Origin: Bacteroidota bacterium
GTDB lineage: Bacteria > Bacteroidota > Ignavibacteria > Ignavibacteriales > Ignavibacteriaceae
Assembly: GCA_022573715.1 (NCBI GenBank)
Contig: JACZTL010000016.1
Coordinates: 1 to 64,000 of the forward strand
DNA: 64,000 nucleotides
Direction: 5' to 3'
The notes below the pieces were generated by a model. That model made no database searches. It was not told where the DNA came from and saw nothing but the letters and a program-made list of their open reading frames with translations. Below are positions 18,806-26,603 of the stretch, in pieces. Numbering within the stretch: position 1 is the first letter of the stretch; each line of letters opens with the position of its first letter. The position numbers and the translations under genes are program-made.

Positions 18806-19864
18806 ATGAAAAGAAACACAAACAAAAATATATCTACAAAATACCGCATCCCTGCAGAATGGGAAAAACACGAAGCAACGTGGATTGCCTGGCCGCACAA
18901 CAGAAATGATTGGCCCGGAAAGTTTATGCCGATTAAATGGATATATGCCGAAATTGTAAAAGCACTTATTTCCGGTGAAAAAGTTAGGATCATAGTTCAA
19001 TCAGAAAAACAAAAATTTGATGCTAAAAAAATATTAAAATTTTCTCACGCATTTTCTGAAAACATTGAATTTATAAACTTTGCTACAGACAGAAGCTGGC
19101 TGAGGGATATTTCACCGGTTTATGTCGAAAATATAAAGTCAAAAAAACTTGAGCAGATATCTTTTAAATTCAATGCTTGGGCTAAGTACGATAATTATAA
19201 AAAAGACGAAAGACTTCCCGGCTTTATTTCCAAAAAATTTAATATAAAAAATACGGTTGCAATACATCAAAACAGAAAAGTAGTTTTGGAGGGAGGAAGC
19301 ATTGACACAAACGGGAAAGGGATTCTTATTACTACAAAGGAATGTCTGCTTGATGAGAAGTCCCAAATTAGAAATAAAGGATTTTCTCAAAAAGATTATG
19401 AAGAAGTGTTTTGCAAATATCTCGGGATTAAAAAAGTGATTTGGCTTAATAAAGGAATTGCAGGAGACGACACACACGGACACGTGGATGATATCTGCAA
19501 GTTTGTAAATAAAAATACCGTTGTTGCTGTGGATGAAGAAAATCCCAATGATGAAAATTACAAACCGCTGAAAGAAAACCTTGAAATATTAAAAGGTGAA
19601 AAGAAATTAAATATTGTTAAAATTCCGATGCCAAAGTCTCTTTACTTTAAAAACCAAAAACTGCCTGTTAGTTACGCAAATTTTTTAATTGCTAACGGTT
19701 CGGTTTTAGTCCCGACTTTTAATGATGAAAACGATAGAAAAGCTCTCGGAATTTTAAGCGAGCTATTCCCGGATAGAAAAGTAACCGGCATTCACGCAGT
19801 GGATTTGGCCTGGGGTTTGGGAACGATTCATTGTCTTACAAAAGAGCAGCCGTTAAACAAATAA
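18806..19864 (+). CDS. aguA: Agmatine deiminase
   Basis: Converts agmatine to N-carbamoylputrescine and ammonia. It is a pentein-fold guanidine-modifying enzyme of 352 residues. Visible motifs: EATWIAWPHNRNDWPG near the N-terminus (substrate carboxyl/amine region), DRSWLRDISPVY, GDDTHGHVDD with the catalytic His/Asp, and the nucleophile Cys343 in GTIHCLTKEQP. With aguB it forms the arginine-decarboxylase-dependent route to putrescine; no arginine decarboxylase gene is in the window. The start gives a good N-terminus but has no obvious ribosome site. Confidence 0.94.
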   Translation: MKRNTNKNISTKYRIPAEWEKHEATWIAWPHNRNDWPGKFMPIKWIYAEIVKALISGEKVRIIVQSEKQKFDAKKILKFSHAFSENIEFINFATDRSWLRDISPVYVENIKSKKLEQISFKFNAWAKYDNYKKDERLPGFISKKFNIKNTVAIHQNRKVVLEGGSIDTNGKGILITTKECLLDEKSQIRNKGFSQKDYEEVFCKYLGIKKVIWLNKGIAGDDTHGHVDDICKFVNKNTVVAVDEENPNDENYKPLKENLEILKGEKKLNIVKIPMPKSLYFKNQKLPVSYANFLIANGSVLVPTFNDENDRKALGILSELFPDRKVTGIHAVDLAWGLGTIHCLTKEQPLNK

Positions 19865-19871
19865 ATAGTTT

Positions 19872-19966
19872 ACCTGCTGCCACTGACCATTCAGTGGCAG
19901 AAATTTTTTTTAATATATAATGTGTTACCGAATGTCTGTCCACTGTTTTGCGGGGTCGGTAACACC
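19872..19966. repeat. Structured element, copy A
   Basis: It begins ACCTGCTGCC and ends GGTCGGTAACACC. It has two hairpins: CTGCCACTGA/TCAGTGGCAG (19877-19886/19891-19900) and GTGTTACCGA/TCGGTAACAC (19922-19931/19956-19965), separated by a T tract and TAATATATAATGTG. Copy B at 20279-20353 shares the order and both ends. Confidence 0.5.
19877..19912 (+). terminator. Strong intrinsic terminator of aguA
   Basis: A perfect 10-bp stem (19877-19886 with 19891-19900, loop CCAT) is followed by AAA and a run of nine or so T. It begins 13 bases after the aguA stop codon and is the clearest rho-independent terminator in this half of the window. Confidence 0.75.
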
Positions 19967-19976
19967 AAATAAAAAA

Positions 19977-20027
19977 TGTAGAGCTAATCTCCCGATTCGC
20001 TTTTATGAGCGAAAGTAGACTTTCGCT
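19977..20027. repeat. TGTAGAGC-type palindromic repeat
   Basis: The element starts TGTAGAGC (19977-19984) and carries a perfect 9-bp hairpin AGCGAAAGT/ACTTTCGCT (20008-20016/20019-20027). The same start and hairpin design occur at 821-845. Confidence 0.45.
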
Positions 20028-20278
20028 TTACAAGGCAGCTTAAAATTAAAATCTTAATATTATATCTTAAATCAAGCCCCGAACATTATTAGAATTAATG
20101 GTTTGTCGCAGGTAACTGTTTACTTAAAAACAAAGCAGTTTTACACTATAGTTTTATATTACTAAATCAGAACAATTGAACTTATTTTAATATAATGAGG
20201 GATAGTTTTCAAATAGTTGTGAAGTCTGTCCAATTTAATTTGTTTTCAAACGCTCTATATTTATTTTGGACAGCTGTG

Positions 20279-20353
20279 ACCTGCTATCGTTAACTGTTCA
20301 ATAACAGAGAATTTTATTAACATATAATGTGTTATCCAATGGTCGGTAACACC
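20279..20353. repeat. Structured element, copy B (diverged)
   Basis: Same outline as copy A: ACCTGCT start, a first hairpin, T-rich spacer, ACATATAATGTGTTA and a final GGTCGGTAACACC. It lacks about 20 bp of copy A's second loop. The first hairpin has a different sequence but can still pair (nine pairs with two G-U on the minus strand), and the second pairs GTGTTATC with GGTAACAC through one G-U. Confidence 0.45.
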
Positions 20354-20476
20354 CAGTCGAGGAATTTTAATGTGTTCATGCAAAATATTTACCCTCAAAT
20401 TTGGAATTGCTTTTAATTCGTATTAATTTTCCTTAATAAATATTTTTTGTTTATAATCAGACAGGGAGAAAAAGAC

Positions 20477-21622
20477 GTGATTATAACAGTTCCTAAAGAA
20501 AACTTGCCTGGCGAAAACAGAGTAGCCGTTATCCCCGATGTTGCATTAAAATTAATTAAATCAGGATTTGAAGTTCACATAGAAACAAACGCAGGTCTTA
20601 ATGCAGGTTTCCCCGATGAACAATACGAATCCGTCGGTGTAAAAATCGTTGAGGATATAAATCAATTGTACGGTTTGGCAGATGTTGTGTTAAAAGTACA
20701 GCGACCCGTTGAACACCCGGAATTAAAGAAGCAGGAAATAGAATTAATGAAAGAAGGTACACTTCTTATCACTTTTCTTTATCCGCTTTATAATTTCCAA
20801 CTTGCAAAAGAATGTGCAGATAAAGGGATAAATGTTATCTCAATGGATATGATCCCCCGTACTTCTTTTGCACAAAAAATGGATGCACTAAGTTCTCAGG
20901 CTAACTTAGCCGGTTACAAAAGTGTGCTTATGTGTGCAAATAAACTCGGAAAGATTTTCCCCCTTATGATGACTGCTGCAGGTACAATATCACCCTCTAA
21001 AGTTGTTATTATGGGGGCCGGTGTTGCGGGACTTCAGGCACTCGGTACTGCAAAAAGATTGGGCGCTGTTGTGGAGGTCTCAGATATTCGCTCTGCAGTA
21101 AAAGAAGAAGTTCAAAGTCTTGGCGGCAGATTTATTGAATTTAAAACCGATGAAAACATGCAGGACGAAGGCGGTTATGCAAAAGAAGCTTCGGAAGAAT
21201 TTTTGAAGAAACAGAAAGAACTGATCTTTAAACACATAACAGAAGCTGATATTGTAATTACAACTGCTTTAATCCCCGGTAAAAAAGCTCCGGTTTTAGT
21301 AACCGAAGAAATGGTTAAGAATATGAAGCCCGGAAGTGTTATCCTTGATATGGCTGTTGAGTTCGGCGGTAACTGCGAAGTAAGCGAAAAAGATAAAATT
21401 GTTACCAAACATGGTGTAACCATTATCGGTGAATCGAATCTTCCGAGCCTAATTCCAACACACGCAAGCGAAATGTATTCTAAAAATATTTTTAATCTAT
21501 TAAACCATATTTCAAAAGAAGGTAAAGTAAGGTTGGATTTAGAGGATGAAGTAGTGAAAGGTGCATTAATTACGCACAATAAAGAAGTAGTAAATCCGAG
21601 AATCAAAGAACTCTTAAAATAA
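20477..21622 (+). CDS. pntA: NAD(P) transhydrogenase subunit alpha part 1 (dI domain)
   Basis: The NAD(H)-binding dI component of proton-translocating transhydrogenase, which uses the proton-motive force to move hydride from NADH to NADP+. It resembles alanine dehydrogenase: TVPKENLPGENRVAVIPD at the N-terminus, DMIPRTSFAQKMDALSSQANLAGYK, and the NAD motif GAGVAGLQALGTAKRLGA. I place the start at GTG 20477 (381 residues), because AGGGAG lies 8 nt upstream and homologues begin here; an earlier in-frame TTG at 20447 adds ten unlikely residues. pntAb and pntB follow, a three-gene split form. Confidence 0.93.
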   Translation: MIITVPKENLPGENRVAVIPDVALKLIKSGFEVHIETNAGLNAGFPDEQYESVGVKIVEDINQLYGLADVVLKVQRPVEHPELKKQEIELMKEGTLLITFLYPLYNFQLAKECADKGINVISMDMIPRTSFAQKMDALSSQANLAGYKSVLMCANKLGKIFPLMMTAAGTISPSKVVIMGAGVAGLQALGTAKRLGAVVEVSDIRSAVKEEVQSLGGRFIEFKTDENMQDEGGYAKEASEEFLKKQKELIFKHITEADIVITTALIPGKKAPVLVTEEMVKNMKPGSVILDMAVEFGGNCEVSEKDKIVTKHGVTIIGESNLPSLIPTHASEMYSKNIFNLLNHISKEGKVRLDLEDEVVKGALITHNKEVVNPRIKELLK

Positions 21623-21637
21623 TAAAGGGAAAAATCT

Positions 21638-21922
21638 ATGGATGTTACAAGTTTTTTAATGCTGATCTACGTTTTTGTATTAGCAATATTCGTAGGCTTT
21701 GAATTGATAACTAAAATTCCTCCTACACTGCACACACCGCTTATGTCCGGTTCTAATGCAATTTCTGGTATTACTATTGTCGGTGCATTGTTAAGTGCGG
21801 GAGCAGAGGAATTTACAATAAGTACAATTCTTGGTCTCATAGCAGTAATCTTAGCGATGATAAATGTTGTTGGAGGTTATTTAGTTACAGACAGAATGCT
21901 AAAAATGTTCAAAAAAAGGTGA
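21638..21922 (+). CDS. pntAb: NAD(P) transhydrogenase subunit alpha part 2
   Basis: A 94-residue membrane subunit with three hydrophobic helices, forming part of the proton channel (dII). LIYVFVLAIFVGFELITKIPPTLHTPLMSGSNAISGI is the conserved signature: the segment between the helices ending HTPLMSGxNAISG is nearly invariant in the family. In E. coli this part is fused to pntA; here it is a separate gene, as in Rhodospirillum. It lies 15 bp after pntA and 8 bp before pntB. Confidence 0.94.
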   Translation: MDVTSFLMLIYVFVLAIFVGFELITKIPPTLHTPLMSGSNAISGITIVGALLSAGAEEFTISTILGLIAVILAMINVVGGYLVTDRMLKMFKKR

Positions 21923-21930
21923 AATGAAAA

Positions 21931-23316
21931 ATGAATATAGCTATTGAAATTTCATATCTGATATCATCAATATTCTTTATTTATGGTATTAAGAAATTAA
22001 GTTCTCCCAAAACAGCAAGAAAAGGAAATCTTTATTCAGCAACAGGTATGCTGCTGGCTATTGTAGTCACTTTATTAGATCAAAATGTTTTGACCTTTGA
22101 ATGGATTATAATAGGGGGAGTTATCGGTTCTTTAATTGGTGCTGTTTTAGCACTTAAAATTAAAATGACGGGAATGCCGCAGATGGTCGGTTTGTTAAAT
22201 GGATTCGGCGGTGGTGCTTCCTTGTTAGTTGCTCTTTCAGAATATTACAAAATAACATATGCAATGCCTCTAAACACAGGTGTTGCAATATTACTAAGTT
22301 TATTAATCGGCAGCGTTACGTTTACTGGGTCTTTAATTGCCTTCGGTAAACTGCAGGGAATAGTGACAGGTAAAGTTGTTCATTATCCTGGACAGCACTT
22401 AATAAATGTGCTATTGTTCATTGTTGTTATCGGGGTCGGTGTTTATCTTTTAATGAACCCTGCAAATGCAACGCTTGTTTTAATTATTGCAGGTGTTTCG
22501 CTTGTTTTAGGTGTACTTTTAGTACTTCCAATCGGTGGAGCAGATATGCCTGTTGCAATTTCTTTGCTTAACTCTTATTCCGGACTTGCAGCCGCAACAA
22601 CGGGTTTTATACTGGAGAATAATGTATTAATTATTGCCGGTGCATTGGTCGGTGCTTCTGGAATTATTTTAACACTAATTATGTGCCGCGGTATGAACCG
22701 TTCACTTATGAATGTTGTCCTCGGAGGGTGGGCAAATGCAGGTGCTACTGACGGTGCTGGCAGTGAAGGAGAAGGTCCGAAAGGTGATGTTAAATCAGTT
22801 GATGCCGAAGAACTTGCAATGATACTTGAAGTTGCCAGCAATGTAATTATAGTTCCCGGTTATGGAATGGCAGTAGCACAAGCTCAACACACTGTTAGGG
22901 AATTGATGTTGGCGCTTGAAGATAAAGACATAAACGTCAGATTTGCAATTCACCCTGTAGCTGGTAGAATGCCCGGACACATGAACGTACTGCTTGCAGA
23001 AGCAAACGTGCCTTACGATAAACTTTTTGCTTTGGAAGATATCAACAATGATTTTGCAAATACTGATGTTGCTATTGTGATAGGTGCAAATGATGTAGTA
23101 AACCCTGCCGCTAGAAACAACCCAAGAAGTCCTATTTACGGAATGCCAATATTGAATGTTGATTATGCAAAAACAGTTGTAATAAATAAACGTTCATTAA
23201 ATCCAGGTTATGCCGGGATTGATAACGAATTATTCTATGGAGATAATTCGCTTATGTTTTTTGGTGATGCAAAAGATGCTATCGGCAAATTAACTTCTGA
23301 GATTAAAAATCTTTAG
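21931..23316 (+). CDS. pntB: NAD(P) transhydrogenase subunit beta
   Basis: A 461-residue protein with an N-terminal membrane part (about eight or nine helices, residues 1-260) completing the dII proton channel, and a C-terminal NADP(H)-binding dIII domain. The dIII motifs are VPGYGMAVAQAQHTV, FAIHPVAGRMPGHMNVLLAEA and IGANDVVNPAAR. It would set NADPH supply for biosynthesis. The ATG is preceded by GGTGA, a weak ribosome site. A terminator-like hairpin follows 30 bp after the stop. Confidence 0.96.
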   Translation: MNIAIEISYLISSIFFIYGIKKLSSPKTARKGNLYSATGMLLAIVVTLLDQNVLTFEWIIIGGVIGSLIGAVLALKIKMTGMPQMVGLLNGFGGGASLLVALSEYYKITYAMPLNTGVAILLSLLIGSVTFTGSLIAFGKLQGIVTGKVVHYPGQHLINVLLFIVVIGVGVYLLMNPANATLVLIIAGVSLVLGVLLVLPIGGADMPVAISLLNSYSGLAAATTGFILENNVLIIAGALVGASGIILTLIMCRGMNRSLMNVVLGGWANAGATDGAGSEGEGPKGDVKSVDAEELAMILEVASNVIIVPGYGMAVAQAQHTVRELMLALEDKDINVRFAIHPVAGRMPGHMNVLLAEANVPYDKLFALEDINNDFANTDVAIVIGANDVVNPAARNNPRSPIYGMPILNVDYAKTVVINKRSLNPGYAGIDNELFYGDNSLMFFGDAKDAIGKLTSEIKNL

Positions 23317-23345
23317 AATATATCAGAAAGAACTTTTTTTGATTT

Positions 23346-23384
23346 AAGGCTGTATAATTAAATTGTGCAGCCTTATTTTATATT
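23346..23384 (+). terminator. Intrinsic terminator after pntB
   Basis: AAGGCTG (23346-23352) pairs with CAGCCTT (23368-23374), followed by ATTTTATATT. The 15-nt loop and 7-bp stem make it moderate in strength; it closes the transhydrogenase operon. Confidence 0.55.
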
Positions 23385-23483
23385 AATTAGATTTTTGTAT
23401 TTGCCAAAAAGGATTAAAACACTTATCATTACGTATTGTAAAAGATTTATATAAAAACATATTAATAAATTAGGCGGTAATAA

Positions 23484-23723
23484 ATGAAATTTAATTGGGA
23501 ATCATATATAGGACAAACTCTTAACGTAACAATGCACGAAAATTACGGCATAACATCCGACCCTAAATCCAATACACCCATATACGAAATAGTTTTCAAA
23601 TCGGGTAAATTAGTCAATGCCTATGATGAGGGTATTTTATTGGAAACCGAAAAAGAAGAGACAAAAGTTAAAATATTTATTCCCTTGTCGTCAATTAAAT
23701 GTGTTGAAATATTTGACTTTTAA
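23484..23723 (+). CDS. Small protein of unknown function, possible Sm/SH3-like beta-barrel
   Basis: A 79-residue protein I cannot assign to a named family. The predicted strands run VTMHENYGI, IYEIVFKSGKLVNAYDEGILLETEKEETKVKIFIPLSSIKCVEIF: a short barrel with a hydrophobic, strongly turn-rich pattern. The phrase G-L--AYDEGILLET----T-VKIFIPLSSI is reminiscent of Sm/Hfq-like proteins (D-xx-ILL and a final I--I strand), but no Hfq KH motif is present. The AGGCGG before the ATG is a plausible ribosome site. It lies 4 bp before the T9SS plug gene, suggesting co-translation. Confidence 0.6.
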   Translation: MKFNWESYIGQTLNVTMHENYGITSDPKSNTPIYEIVFKSGKLVNAYDEGILLETEKEETKVKIFIPLSSIKCVEIFDF

Positions 23724-23727
23724 TAAA

Positions 23728-24966
23728 ATGAAATTTTCTCAGCTATTATTTATTAGTTGTTTTATTTTTTTTTCATTTAATGTTTTTTCTCAAACAGTAA
23801 ATATTAAAAGTATTCAAACCTATCCAAATAACTCACAATCTAAATTACCAATTCTTTTAATGGGTAAAAACAGCAATGATAAACTCACTATTGAGTTTGA
23901 TGTAAAAGCAGAATACCAGCCTAATTTAATTGTAGTGTTTCGTTTTTGCGATAAGAATTGGATTCCTTATGACAATTTATTTTTGGCAAATCAAGGACAA
24001 GACAGAGGATACAAATTTTCAGCATCAATTCTCCCAAATACTGTAGAAGAAGCAGATTATCATTATATAGGAAGTTTTCCCACAAAAAAAGATTTTGTAA
24101 GTTTTCCATATTCTGGTAATTGGAGATTTTACATTACCGATTTTGGCGACACAACTTTAGTTTATGCTGAAGGGAAATTTTATGTTATTTATAATGAAGT
24201 GTCAATGTATAGTTCAGTAAGAGAGGACATAATGGAAGGCACGGATCTTTTCCCGACAGATCTGAATAAGGTTTTTAATGTAACTACTAAATTTTATCTT
24301 CCGGAAGATTTTTTTCCCGGTTATGTAGATGAAGTAAGAATAGTTGAAAATCATAAAATAAATTATCCATGCATAATTGACAGAAAGTTTAATACATTAA
24401 AAAGACAGTATTATTGGGATGCCAACAGGAAGTTCACATTTACCGCAAGAGATATTCAACCTGGAAACGAGTACCGCCAAGTAAATTTAATGGATATAAA
24501 CCGTTTCAATTCTAAAGAAGTACAGGCACAGTTTGACGGAATTGAATATTCTCGTTTCTTTCAGCAGGGTGAACAAGATTTAAACGGGGGAGAGATTTTG
24601 AGAAATTTCAAAAATAGATATGCCACGTATCTAAATGTAAAATTCTCATTAAGAACACCCGATGATCTTTACGGTGATGTTTATCTCATAGGAGCTTTTA
24701 ATAATTGGACAATACTTGATTCATACAAAATGAATAAAAGCGAAGATCTTTATACATTAAAGATTCCTTTAAAAAGAGGAATTTACGACTATCAATATGC
24801 CGCCGCAGTGGGTAACAGTAAGGGTGAGATCAACTACGACTGGCTCGTCTTTGAAGGCAACAGCTTTGATACTTCAAACGAGTATCATATATTTTTATAT
24901 TACAACGAACCTGATTTGGGCGGATATGACAGAATAATCGGTTACAGTTTAATTAAGAGTAAATAA
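23728..24966 (+). CDS. DUF5103-like type IX secretion system plug protein
   Basis: A 412-residue periplasmic protein with a signal peptide (residues 1-20, ending NVFSQ). The N-terminal part has strands and the phrases FRFCDKNWIPYDNLFL, YHYIGSFP and SGNWRFYITDFGD that match DUF5103, the domain of the protein that plugs the periplasmic side of the SprA translocon in the Flavobacterium structure. The C-terminus (YGDVYLIGAFNNW, LKRGIYDYQYA) is immunoglobulin-like. I chose ATG 23728 because it gives the signal peptide; an earlier in-frame ATG at 23617 lies inside the preceding gene. It fits with the two T9SS cargo genes here. Confidence 0.7.
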   Translation: MKFSQLLFISCFIFFSFNVFSQTVNIKSIQTYPNNSQSKLPILLMGKNSNDKLTIEFDVKAEYQPNLIVVFRFCDKNWIPYDNLFLANQGQDRGYKFSASILPNTVEEADYHYIGSFPTKKDFVSFPYSGNWRFYITDFGDTTLVYAEGKFYVIYNEVSMYSSVREDIMEGTDLFPTDLNKVFNVTTKFYLPEDFFPGYVDEVRIVENHKINYPCIIDRKFNTLKRQYYWDANRKFTFTARDIQPGNEYRQVNLMDINRFNSKEVQAQFDGIEYSRFFQQGEQDLNGGEILRNFKNRYATYLNVKFSLRTPDDLYGDVYLIGAFNNWTILDSYKMNKSEDLYTLKIPLKRGIYDYQYAAAVGNSKGEINYDWLVFEGNSFDTSNEYHIFLYYNEPDLGGYDRIIGYSLIKSK

Positions 24967-24968
24967 AA

Positions 24969-25967
24969 ATGGAAAAAATTAAAATTGGCGTAATAGGTAC
25001 AGGGCATCTCGGCAAACTTCATACTAAAATGTATTCACAAATTGATACTTGCGAATTAATAGGCGTGTACGATATTAATATGGAGGAGGCAAAACTTGCA
25101 GCTCAAGAATTCGGAACTAAAAATTTTGAAGACTTAAATGATTTGTTAAATTCTGTAAATGCTGTTTCTATTGCTGCTTCAACTAACTCACACTACGAAC
25201 TTGCAAATGAGTGTTTAGATAAAGGGCTGCATGTTTTTGTTGAAAAACCTATTACCGCTACAATTCCCCAAGCCGAAGAATTGGTTAATTTGAGCAACCA
25301 AAAGAGTTTGAATCTTCAGGTTGGGCATATTGAGAGATTTAATCCCGCTTTACTTGCATTGGAAAAATATATATCAAATCCTTTATTTATACAGACTGAC
25401 AGACTAGCACAATTTAATCCACGCGGGACTGATGTAGCTGTAGTATTGGATTTAATGATACACGACATTGATATAATTTTAAGTCTGATAAAAAGTAAAG
25501 TTATAAGTGTTGAAGCAAGCGGTGTTGCGGTTGTTTCTGACAATGTGGATATTGCAAACGCAAGAATAAAGTTTGAAAACGGTGCTGTTGCAAATGTAAC
25601 AGCCAGCAGGATATCCCAAAAGAAAATGAGAAAGATGAGAATTTTTCAAAAAGACACTTATCTTTCGCTCGACTTTATTACCGGAACATCTGAAGTCTAC
25701 AGATTAATTCCTGCAGAAGAAAAAAATGACTCCCATTCTATTTCATTCGGTGAAATTGGAGTTGGTGAACATAAAAAGAAAGTGGTTTATGAACAACCCC
25801 AGATAAAGGAAGTAAACGCTCTTAAGTATGAATTAGAATTGTTTATAAAATCGATCAGCGAAAAAACAAAACCTGTTATTTCGGGAGAAGACGGGCATAG
25901 AGCATTAAGAATTGCCGAACTAATATTAAACAAAATAGAAGAATCTATACAGCAAATTAATGATTAA
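24969..25967 (+). CDS. Gfo/Idh/MocA-family NAD(P)-dependent oxidoreductase
   Basis: A 332-residue two-domain dehydrogenase. The N-terminal Rossmann fold starts with IGVIGTGHLGKLHTKMY, and the family's EKPIT lysine motif is at ~residues 92-96. The second domain begins with VGHIERFNPALLALEKY and has the DLMIHDIDIILSL helix carrying the conserved His. These enzymes oxidise or epimerise sugars or sugar nucleotides. The GHIERFNP form is common in enzymes acting on UDP-GlcNAc-type sugars, but the substrate cannot be decided. It starts 3 bp after the plug gene and overlaps the next by 8 bp. Confidence 0.85.
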   Translation: MEKIKIGVIGTGHLGKLHTKMYSQIDTCELIGVYDINMEEAKLAAQEFGTKNFEDLNDLLNSVNAVSIAASTNSHYELANECLDKGLHVFVEKPITATIPQAEELVNLSNQKSLNLQVGHIERFNPALLALEKYISNPLFIQTDRLAQFNPRGTDVAVVLDLMIHDIDIILSLIKSKVISVEASGVAVVSDNVDIANARIKFENGAVANVTASRISQKKMRKMRIFQKDTYLSLDFITGTSEVYRLIPAEEKNDSHSISFGEIGVGEHKKKVVYEQPQIKEVNALKYELELFIKSISEKTKPVISGEDGHRALRIAELILNKIEESIQQIND

Positions 25968-26565
25968 AAAAATTCTTTTTGTTTTAACCTTTTCTTTCGT
26001 GTTTGCCGGATGCGGCGTTGTGAAACAAATAACTAATTTATCCAGGTTACAATTCAGGCTTGTTAATATTGACTCAATTACACTTGGCAGAGTAAATTTC
26101 ACTAACAAAACTTCGATTAAAGATTTAAGTTCTTTGGATGTTCTGAAACTTTCATCTTCATTTATTAGAGGAGATATACCGTTAGGATTTGTTTTAAATA
26201 TCGAAGTAAAAAATCCTAATGCTGAAAACAGTGTATCTTCAAAAGATGATTTTAAAATTAGCTCTTTTCCATGGCGGTTATTGTTAAACGGAAGAGAAGC
26301 GATTGCAGGAAATATTTCCTCTCCAATTAATATACCGGGAAACAAAGAAATCTCTTATATTCCTGTGAGCATTAAATTTAATCTTGTAAAATTTATAAAA
26401 GATAAAGGATATGAAAGCTTAATTGATCTAGCACTTAATCTTGCAAGACAAAAAAATTTACCCACTCAATTAGAGTTATTTGCCAGACCTGTAATTAATA
26501 CTCCTATGGGTAATATTGATTATCCGGAAGAACTTAAAATTATAAGCTTAAATTATACTAATTAA
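25960..26565 (+). CDS. LEA14/WHy-like lipoprotein
   Basis: A 201-residue predicted lipoprotein with a short signal peptide and lipobox ending at Cys18 (VFAGCG). The body resembles the LEA type 2 (LEA14, WHy) beta-sandwich: RLVNIDSITLGRVNFTNK, then PLGFVLNIEVKNPNAE, typical of the family's N-terminal strand and the NPN turn, followed by GN-SSPINIPGNKEISYIPVSIKFNL. In bacteria such proteins are envelope lipoproteins of unclear role, sometimes stress-related. It overlaps the oxidoreductase gene by 8 bp and is therefore likely translated with it. Confidence 0.65.
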   Translation: MIKKILFVLTFSFVFAGCGVVKQITNLSRLQFRLVNIDSITLGRVNFTNKTSIKDLSSLDVLKLSSSFIRGDIPLGFVLNIEVKNPNAENSVSSKDDFKISSFPWRLLLNGREAIAGNISSPINIPGNKEISYIPVSIKFNLVKFIKDKGYESLIDLALNLARQKNLPTQLELFARPVINTPMGNIDYPEELKIISLNYTN

Positions 26566-26603
26566 TTGTTACAAATAAATTTTAAATAAAACTGAAAAGA
26601 AAT

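Larger units (their letters stand above)
19865..20476. other. 612-bp gene-free, hairpin-rich intergenic region
   Basis: No coding sequence is evident. It contains the aguA terminator (19877-19912), two diverged copies of an element (19872-19966 and 20279-20353), a TGTAGAGC palindrome (19977-20027) and an inverted repeat CTGTCCAA/TTGGACAG (20226-20233/20266-20273). No transposase or target-site duplication could be recognised. The last 60 bp are AT-rich and probably carry the transhydrogenase promoter. Confidence 0.55.

Noticed and set aside
20447-20476. Upstream TTG start for pntA
   Set aside because: It adds ten residues not expected in the family; GTG 20477 has AGGGAG at good spacing and gives the usual N-terminus.
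19865-20476. Insertion sequence or CRISPR in the gene-free region
   Set aside because: There is no transposase frame, terminal inverted repeat pair with target duplication, or regular repeat-spacer pattern.
21175-21606. 143-codon antisense frame in pntA
   Set aside because: It mirrors codon bias of the well-supported sense gene; hydrophobic Ser/Leu-rich translation typical of antisense shadows.
23617-23727. Longer start for the T9SS plug gene
   Set aside because: It would overlap the preceding gene by over 100 bp and hide the signal peptide that starts at 23728.
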